A DNA stretch of 49,572 nt from positions 1 through 49,572 of the IMG/VR virus record IMGVR_UViG_3300038435_000063. One strand, given 5' to 3'. Under the pieces are notes generated by a model that was not told the DNA's origin, did not search any database, and worked only from the letters and a program-made list of their open reading frames with translations. Origin of the DNA: a virus. Shown here piece by piece: positions 44,105 through 49,572 of this stretch. Position 1 is the stretch's first letter. Each line of letters opens with the position of its first letter. Both the position numbers and the translations under genes were made by a program.

Positions 44105-44168
44105 CCCACGCTAGGGCAGGGACGCCCGTTCGCCCCGTTTATGTTAAGTTTTATATCTGATCGGCTGT

Positions 44169-44929
44169 TCAGGAAATGGCATCCGGGTCTTTGGGCCAAA
44201 TTACCAGTTCCTTGGCAGTCGTCTTTCTTTTGCCGGTTTCCTTGCGCCCGCCCATGTTGCTAGGGAACTCAAGTAGCTTGATGTGGCACCAGTCGCCGTA
44301 CAGATGGTAAATGTGCGGGTGCGGATCGTAGGACAGCACAAAATCCTTGCGCTTGGTCCGGTCCTTCTCGCGGTAGGCCACTTGATAAAGTTCGTTGTAC
44401 AAAATGTCGTGGTCGAGCCGGTGATGGACATTCCAGTTATGGCGATAGGTGCGCAATTTCCGCTCTCGGTGCGCCATGTACGGCGGGTCAAGATACAGGA
44501 GCCAGGGCTTCGGGTCAGTCACCAGCGCCAGCCAATCCCCGCAAGTCACCTGGAAATTCGGCACGCTACGGGCTGCTAGCCGGTAGTCGCACAATTCACG
44601 GCAGATGCTATTGGCAGGCCAGATGTCCCGCTTCTTTGTCGGATCGTGCGGACGCGCACCTCGGTAAGTGTCCGGAATGCCGGCAACCCGCTGCCTGACA
44701 GGAACTGCCAGAACTTGACCACGCCTTTATCGAGATCGTTCAGCCAGATGTTTGGGGTGCGATGGTTTTTCAATAACCACCACGTGACGGCAGCTGAGCC
44801 GCAGAACGGTTCAGCCAAGCCATGATAGCGGGCAGAGTTCTTTGCCCACTTCCGGGCCAGCAGACGGCGGATGAACTGGACGTGCGGTCCTCTGCTCTTG
44901 CCGCCGGGATAGCTCAGGAGGTTGCCCAT
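44169..44929 (-). pseudogene. D12-class DNA adenine methylase, frameshifted
   Basis: The N-terminal part (from ATG 44929: LLSYPGGKSRGPHVQF, FCGSAAVTWWLL, WLNDLDKGVVKFWQFL) has the SAM-binding motif and the C-terminal part (LLYLDPPY, motif IV) the catalytic one. They are in different frames: after VKFWQFL the reading must go back one base to continue as VAGIPDTYRGARPHDPTKKR and IWPANSICREL. A one-base deletion, or a sequencing error, fits. The enzyme, if intact, would methylate adenine (Dam-type) to protect phage DNA. TACACT (44936–44941) lies six bases before the ATG. Confidence 0.65.
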
Positions 44930-45038
44930 CGCGGCAGTGTACTGGCTGGCCCGTTCCCTTTCCAAACGATTTTTGCGCAGTGCCGGGTTGATGGACTTCG
45001 CGGAAGCTGGTAACGTTCGATCCGTGAATCAGCATCTG

Positions 45039-45068
45039 TTGATGCGACGCCCCACGATTTGGTACACT
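45039..45068 (+). promoter_or_regulatory. Integrase promoter
   Basis: TTGATG (45039–45044), 18 bases, TACACT (45063–45068). An AAGGAGGT ribosome site follows before the ATG at 45094. Confidence 0.5.
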
Positions 45069-45093
45069 AGCCGCTTTTCCAAGGAGGTCCATC

Positions 45094-47073
45094 ATGCTTC
45101 AGCCCAAGCCCGGAGATCGCTGCTGTTCCTATATCCGCTGTTCCACTACCGAACAATCTAGCGACGGCTATTCGGTGGAACGGCAAGACAGTTCGCTTGA
45201 GGGTTGCGAGCGAAAACTGAACATCAAGATTGCCAAGGTGTTCACGGACGAAGGCGGCAAGCGCTGGAAGTTGTCAAGCCGTCCCGATTTTCACAAGCTC
45301 TGGAACGAGATTGCTGCCGGGCTTTGGGATTGGGTCATCGTGGACAGCCAGGAACGCTACGGCACGGAGAACGCCTTCCAGTGGGGATCGTTTTGCGACC
45401 ACTTGCTCCGGCATGGCTGCAACCTTTGGGCTATCGCTGAATCGCGATGCCTGACGGACCCGGATGACATCGGCGGGGTTATCCTTGGCAATGTCAATGC
45501 GGTCCTTTCGTCAAAACACATCCTCGATAAATCCCGAAGCGTCATGCAGGCCAAGCATCTAATGGCCAAGGAAGACAGGTATACCGGCGGGCTATTCCCC
45601 TACGCCTACGACGTCGCCATCTTCCAGGGCAAGACCGATCAGGAACTTTGGCGCATCTATCTGGTGTCTAGCGTTCTGGGTGACTACTACACTGCCCGCA
45701 ATGGCAAGCGCCGCCGGAAGCGGGTCAGCACATACCGCAAGATCATGCCGGACGGATCGTATACCGAGCAGCCGTCATTCCCTGCATATGAGGACCACGA
45801 TACCGCCCGCTGGGTCATCACCAACGATCAGGACCGTCTAAAGGTACTGGCGTTGATTTTTGACCTCAAGAGCCAAGGCAAAGCGGATAATAAGATTGCC
45901 CGGACCCTGAACGAAATGGGCATTCCGACGATGTATGGCAAGGTCTGGAACCAGTCCGACATTGATAACATTTTGACGAACCCGAAATATCATGGCGAAA
46001 AGATTTACGGCAGACGCTGCCATTCCCCGTTTCATGATGTGGTCAATGGGCAGGTTGAACGAGTTTCCAAACCGCAACCTAGGGCTGCTGCCGAAATCGT
46101 TCGCCACAAGGTAGATTGCCTGATCGCTGATGCCGTCTGGAAGGACATTCAAGAACTGAAAGCCGAAAAGCGGACGGTCGGCATTCGGGGCCATAACCTT
46201 TGGTTGAAACCGTTCCTTTACTGCGCCGACTGCAAGCAGCAGATGCGAGCAGACCGCCGCGAGCAGGTTTATTACTGCGCAACCCATCAGGATCAGTCAC
46301 GGGCTGGCTTGCCCACTTCTTGCAAGCGGAACAGCCTTCGCCATGCCAAAGCGGAGGAACTGGTCCTGCGCTACCTTGCTGATGTCGGCAAGGATATTGA
46401 AGCCCTGACCAGCCCAATTCAGCCCCTGCCTGAATCGGCGAACAATCCGAAGCGGGAACGGCTTTGGCAACTGATTGAGCGGATGCATGAGTTCATGGGG
46501 CGGCATTGCGACGGCAACATGGTCAACGATTACCTGGCGTTCGTGGAAACTCGCCAGCGCAAGGGCGAAACGGGTTGCAAGCCGCCGGGGCTGGACCTTT
46601 ACGAGTTCGTCTTCGCCCGCAAGCAAACCCGCCTTACCGCCGAACTGGATCAGAAGGAAGCCGAGCATGCCGACATGGTTGCCGGGTTCCTGAAACTGAC
46701 AAGCCCGCTGGCCATCCAGAAGGCCAACGAAATGATGGGCAGCCTGGAAGCGGAAATTACCCAGCTGCGTGAAGAGGTCCAGCCGATCCATCATGAACAA
46801 GAGGCGCTGCTGTCTGAGATTGAGCGGATGAAAATTGCAGCGGAAGAATTGCACCGGCAGATGACCCAGGACGATGGCCAGCGGAAGGCGGCAGCGCTGA
46901 GAAACGTGGTTGATCAGGTCGTTTGCACTTTTCGGGATAATCCTCTTGCGAGGAAAAAACACACTGGTAGAATGAGTAGATCGAGGCTGGTCGAGGTGGC
47001 AGTCCTCCCCCGAAAGGGTGGCAGGGTAGCGACTTACGACTTGTCCGGAATCCATTGTGTCACGTTGACGTAG
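45094..47073 (+). CDS. Large serine integrase
   Basis: 659 residues. The catalytic domain begins CCSYIRCSTTEQSSDGYSVE with Ser17. A recombinase domain follows (ARTLNEMGIPTMYGKVWNQS), then a zinc ribbon (CADCKQQMRADRREQVYYC ... C near residue 410) and a C-terminal coiled coil (about 500–620), the usual plan of large serine integrases. It would join attP and attB and needs a directionality factor for excision. A strong AAGGAGGT site precedes the ATG. It lies at the right end, next to the presumed attR. Confidence 0.9.
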   Translation: MLQPKPGDRCCSYIRCSTTEQSSDGYSVERQDSSLEGCERKLNIKIAKVFTDEGGKRWKLSSRPDFHKLWNEIAAGLWDWVIVDSQERYGTENAFQWGSFCDHLLRHGCNLWAIAESRCLTDPDDIGGVILGNVNAVLSSKHILDKSRSVMQAKHLMAKEDRYTGGLFPYAYDVAIFQGKTDQELWRIYLVSSVLGDYYTARNGKRRRKRVSTYRKIMPDGSYTEQPSFPAYEDHDTARWVITNDQDRLKVLALIFDLKSQGKADNKIARTLNEMGIPTMYGKVWNQSDIDNILTNPKYHGEKIYGRRCHSPFHDVVNGQVERVSKPQPRAAAEIVRHKVDCLIADAVWKDIQELKAEKRTVGIRGHNLWLKPFLYCADCKQQMRADRREQVYYCATHQDQSRAGLPTSCKRNSLRHAKAEELVLRYLADVGKDIEALTSPIQPLPESANNPKRERLWQLIERMHEFMGRHCDGNMVNDYLAFVETRQRKGETGCKPPGLDLYEFVFARKQTRLTAELDQKEAEHADMVAGFLKLTSPLAIQKANEMMGSLEAEITQLREEVQPIHHEQEALLSEIERMKIAAEELHRQMTQDDGQRKAAALRNVVDQVVCTFRDNPLARKKHTGRMSRSRLVEVAVLPRKGGRVATYDLSGIHCVTLT

Positions 47074-47114
47074 CGTGACGGGCTAGAGCCTGCGGCGATC
47101 GTCAAATTCTGTTT

Positions 47115-47121
47115 CCCGATC
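47115..47121. other. attR: Candidate attR core (CCCGATC)
   Basis: CCCGATC matches 1391–1397. It lies 42 bases after the integrase stop, a usual place for an attachment site. The symmetric GTCAA (47101–47105) belongs to the phage side. Confidence 0.4.
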
Positions 47122-47157
47122 GCTTGCAGGGTGGAACTAGCGAAAGGAGGTGGTCTA

Positions 47158-47190
47158 GTGTGTAGTGGTAAACAGGTGCGGCTGCTTTGA
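47158..47190 (+). CDS. Possible leader peptide (10 residues)
   Basis: GTG start, MCSGKQVRLL, with AAAGGAGGTGG upstream. It stops inside a hairpin. In the uninterrupted chromosome it would follow the promoter-like sequence at 1263. No run of regulatory codons is seen, so amino-acid attenuation is not supported. Confidence 0.3.
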   Translation: MCSGKQVRLL

Positions 47191-47231
47191 CGCGGCCGAC
47201 GGGCTGCCGTCGGAAGCAGCCGCAAGTTTTT
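47178..47231 (+). terminator. Nested hairpin with T run
   Basis: GCGGCTGCTT pairs with AAGCAGCCGC, with an inner CCGACGG/CCGTCGG stem, followed by a T run. It could be an intrinsic terminator or the structured end of a host leader RNA. Confidence 0.55.
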
Positions 47232-47235
47232 AGTA

Positions 47236-47273
47236 GGGAACCCCGGCTTCTATCTGGCCGGGGTTCCCCTTGT
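47236..47273 (+). terminator. Rho-independent terminator (12-bp stem)
   Basis: GGGAACCCCGGC pairs with GCCGGGGTTCCC around nine bases, followed by CTTGTTT. It follows the previous hairpin closely. Confidence 0.7.
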
Positions 47274-47440
47274 TTCATACCTTGATGGCAACCATGACCC
47301 GCGCAGCCGATAACCTGGCACTCCCGACCCGGACCGCAGGCCCGCGCGGCGGCGCGTTTGCTTTTTGGTACTTTTACTTTAGCCCCAGGCAGGGCAGTTC
47401 CGGGATTTAGTCCATCGTGTCTGAATCGCAGCCGACCACG

Positions 47441-47476
47441 GCCCTGGAACTTCCCAAAGGTTCCAGGGCTTTTTTT
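47441..47476 (+). terminator. Rho-independent terminator before aroF
   Basis: GCCCTGGAAC pairs with GTTCCAGGGC, followed by eight T's. It would isolate aroF from upstream transcripts. Confidence 0.85.
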
Positions 47477-47496
47477 GTTTTCAGAGCTGTCAGTGG

Positions 47497-47587
47497 TCAG
47501 CTCTCAGCTTTCAGCCAGCAAGTCGAGTTGCGGCACGCCGCACGACGCGGTTCAGTGGATAGGCAGTGGCTGAAAGCTGAGAGCTGA
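47497..47587. repeat. 21-bp-arm inverted repeat upstream of aroF
   Basis: 47497–47517 and 47567–47587 are exact reverse complements (core CAGCTCTCAGCTTTCAGCC) with a 49-base loop. It looks like a dispersed REP/MITE-type element of the host. Confidence 0.75.
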
Positions 47588-47615
47588 TCGCTGACGGCTC
47601 TCCAGGAGATTTCCC

Positions 47616-48629
47616 ATGATCGTCGTCATGAAGCCCGGCGCCACTCCCCAGCAGATCGAGCACATCAAGGCCGAGATCGAACGGCTGGGGCTGCGCAATC
47701 ACGTCATTGTCGGCACCGAGCGCACGGTCATCGCCGCCCTCGGCGAGAAGCGCGACGGCGCCAAGCAGAGCCTGGAAACCGGGGAAGGAGTGGAGAAAGT
47801 GGTCCCGATCCTCGCACCCTACAAGATGGCCAGCACCGAGGTAAAGCGCGACCGCACCGTCGTGACCTCGCTCGGTCTGTCGGTCGGCGGCAGGAAGATC
47901 GGCGTGATTGCCGGTCCTTGCTCGGTGGAGAGCAAGCAGCAAATCCTGGAGATCGCCCACATGGTCAAGGCAGCCGGTGCCGGCGGCCTGCGCGGCGGGG
48001 CCTTCAAGCCCCGCACCAGTCCGTACAGCTTCCAGGGCTTGAAGGAAACCGGCTTGCAGCTCCTGGCCCTGGCCCGCGAGGAAACCGGGCTGGCCATCGT
48101 CACGGAAGTCATGGCCCCGGAACATGTGCCGATGGTGGCCGAGCATGCGGACATCCTACAGGTCGGCGCGCGGAACATGCAGAACTATCCGCTGCTGGAA
48201 GCTGCCGGTGAATCGGGGTTGCCGATCCTGCTGAAGCGCGGGCCGTCGGCGACGATGGAGGAGTTCCTGCTGGCGGCGGAATACATCCTCAAGACCGGCA
48301 ACACCAACGTGATGCTCTGCGAACGCGGCATCCGCACCTTCGAGGACCACACCCGCTTCACCCTGCCGCTGGCCACCGTGGAGTACCTGCATCAGACCAC
48401 GCATCTGCCGGTCGTCGTCGATCCCAGCCACGGCACCGGCAAGGCCAGCCTGGTCTCGCGCATGGCAGTCGCTTCCGTCGCGGCGGGCGCGGACGGCCTG
48501 ATCGTCGAGGTGCATCCGAACCCGGAGAAGGCGATGTCGGACGGCTTCCAGGCGTTGACGCCGCCGGTTTTCCTCCAGATGATGGCCGATTGCCGGCGGG
48601 TAGCGGCGGCGGTGGATCGGGAGATGTGA
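47616..48629 (+). CDS. aroF: 3-deoxy-7-phosphoheptulonate (DAHP) synthase
   Basis: 337 residues. It joins phosphoenolpyruvate and erythrose 4-phosphate in the first step of aromatic amino acid synthesis, in the cytosol. An N-terminal ACT-like regulatory part ([20 protein letters not shown]) precedes the barrel. Diagnostic motifs are [43 protein letters not shown], and VDPSHGTGK. The layout fits the type I beta DAHP synthases. AGGAGA precedes the ATG. This is a host gene, intact, just outside the prophage. Confidence 0.95.
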   Translation: MIVVMKPGATPQQIEHIKAEIERLGLRNHVIVGTERTVIAALGEKRDGAKQSLETGEGVEKVVPILAPYKMASTEVKRDRTVVTSLGLSVGGRKIGVIAGPCSVESKQQILEIAHMVKAAGAGGLRGGAFKPRTSPYSFQGLKETGLQLLALAREETGLAIVTEVMAPEHVPMVAEHADILQVGARNMQNYPLLEAAGESGLPILLKRGPSATMEEFLLAAEYILKTGNTNVMLCERGIRTFEDHTRFTLPLATVEYLHQTTHLPVVVDPSHGTGKASLVSRMAVASVAAGADGLIVEVHPNPEKAMSDGFQALTPPVFLQMMADCRRVAAAVDREM

Positions 48630-48755
48630 GAGCTGTAAGAGAACCAACGAATGATTCCTTCGCTAGTCCGCCTGCCGCGCCAGCGGTTCAATGGCTCGGC
48701 AGGGGCCGCGCCCACCCAAACCGGACAGACTTTGGGTGTCGGTGCAGCGCCCGAA

Positions 48756-49127
48756 CTAGCCCGTCGCGGTCAGCTGCCGCACCCGGTCGAGCAGCTTTTC
48801 GATGTTGATCGGCTTGCGCAGCAGGGCGGCAGCGCCCATCGACGACGCCCATTCGTCGCTGGCGATGCCCAGGCCGGTCACGATCAGGAACGGGATAGCG
48901 GAGAGGGTTTCGTCCCGGTTGCGCTCCTCGATGAACTTCCAGCCGTCGGAGCCGGGCAAGATCATGTCCAGCAAGATCAGGGCTGGCGCCCGGCCCTCCC
49001 GGCACGAGTGCAGCGCTTCGTCCGCGTTGCCGGCCTGGGCCGTCTCGAAATGGTGTGCTTCCAGCAGGGTGGCGAGCCCGGCGCGCGTGTCTTCATTGTC
49101 TTCGACGATGAGGATCGTTTTCCGCAT
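48756..49127 (-). CDS. Single-domain response regulator
   Basis: 123 residues. A receiver domain with the acidic pocket E9/D10, phosphoacceptor D54 ([16 protein letters not shown]), the conserved Thr (VTG near residue 84) and the Lys of LLRKPIN near 104. No output domain, so it acts through protein contacts. No histidine kinase lies within the window. Host gene. Confidence 0.9.
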   Translation of the reverse strand: MRKTILIVEDNEDTRAGLATLLEAHHFETAQAGNADEALHSCREGRAPALILLDMILPGSDGWKFIEERNRDETLSAIPFLIVTGLGIASDEWASSMGAAALLRKPINIEKLLDRVRQLTATG

Positions 49128-49572
49128 GAGCTACCGGCCGCGCAAAAGAAAAAGCCGTACTGGCGCCAAGTCCAGCACGGCCACATTGCCTCTTCGGGAA
49201 ATGGTAGCCAGACTTCCCGGCGATTGCAAGACATGTGCTGTTATCGCACGCGATCCGGTATGCGAGCCGCGCACGAAGAAAGCGGTAGTCTGCTCCCCTC
49301 GCCCCTTGCGGGAGAGGGGTTGGGGTGAGGGGTAGAAACGCCCGATAACTCGCCACGGCCCCCTCACCCCAACCCCTCTCCCGCATGGGGCGAGGGGCTT
49401 CTGGGACAGACTCTTACTGCGTGCGCGGCTCCGCAGGGCGGCCCCGCCGCGCAGCTGTTTTGCCTTGTCATCACTGGGCTGCACTTTCCGTTATCTCCTC
49501 ATTGCGAAACGAGCAAATTTCCAGGGATTTCGAGAGGTTTGTGAATTTCCCGGTCCTTGAAGACCTTGAAAA
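49128..49572. other. Host intergenic region with REP-like inverted repeat
   Basis: No convincing gene in 445 bases. It contains the inverted repeat at 49295–49397 and GC-rich sequence upstream of the response regulator. The last 80 bases are AT-richer, with no gene start seen. Confidence 0.5.
49295..49397. repeat. 38-bp-arm inverted repeat (GGGGTTGGGGTGAGGGG type)
   Basis: Arms 49295–49332 and 49360–49397 are reverse complements or nearly so, with core GAGAGGGGTTGGGGTGAGG. Elements of this kind are common in many GC-rich bacterial genomes as dispersed palindromes. Confidence 0.8.

Noticed and set aside
47158-47231. Amino-acid attenuator controlling aroF
   Set aside because: The 10-residue leader has no Phe, Tyr or Trp codons, and two further terminators lie between it and aroF.

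Overview
The window is a nearly complete integrated tailed phage (about 1.39–47.12 kb) flanked by chromosomal DNA. The host looks like a GC-rich planctomycete, probably of the Gemmata group. This is an inference from the gene style: zinc-ribbon-plus-membrane-anchor proteins, a small basic SKMEAMRQ-type protein, poly-serine tracts, REP-like inverted repeats, and a host DAHP synthase. No rRNA or tRNA was seen, so the taxonomy is not proven.

Left host flank (1–1390): the start of an FAD/NAD(P)-dependent oxidoreductase, a 33-bp-arm inverted repeat, a lipoprotein and a promoter-like sequence pointing towards the prophage. A 7-base sequence shared by 1391–1397 and 47115–47121 is the best candidate attachment core. 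Right host flank (47.12–49.57 kb): a leader-peptide/hairpin region, terminators, an inverted repeat, aroF-type DAHP synthase and a single-domain response regulator.

Prophage, left part (1.4–36 kb): twin terminators, a few accessory genes (zinc-ribbon membrane proteins, cysteine-rich small proteins), then the virion genes. Most virion genes lie on the minus strand and read from right to left: small terminase, large terminase, KTSC protein, portal with metallopeptidase tail, protease/scaffold, decoration protein, major capsid protein, fibre-like proteins, a poly-serine LamG protein, DUF1320-like connector, tail tube, tail chaperone with a -1 frameshift site, tape measure, and a carbohydrate-binding poly-serine protein. 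Three virion-like genes (5107, 6603, 10299) lie on the plus strand. At least eight homing-endonuclease-type genes (HNH, HNH-AP2, LAGLIDADG) are inserted among these genes. One lies antisense inside an intein that splits the terminase Walker A motif. A glycosyltransferase sits beside the poly-serine protein.

Prophage, right part (36–47 kb): a primase/helicase with 13 copies of an octamer in its 3' end (candidate replication origin), a MerR-like HTH protein, a divergent control region, a rightward operon of small overlapping genes, a long degenerate repeat, a DUF3820-like protein, a frameshifted DNA adenine methylase and a large serine integrase at the right end.

Two start-proximal motifs recur. 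(C/A)TA(A/G/C)ATA lies 4–9 bases before most lone structural genes, and TATNNT lies 5–7 bases before most homing endonuclease and small accessory genes. Together they suggest that single genes are driven by their own promoters on leaderless or near-leaderless transcripts, which would explain how a virion gene set can work with genes on both strands. No clear CI-type repressor or endolysin was recognised.
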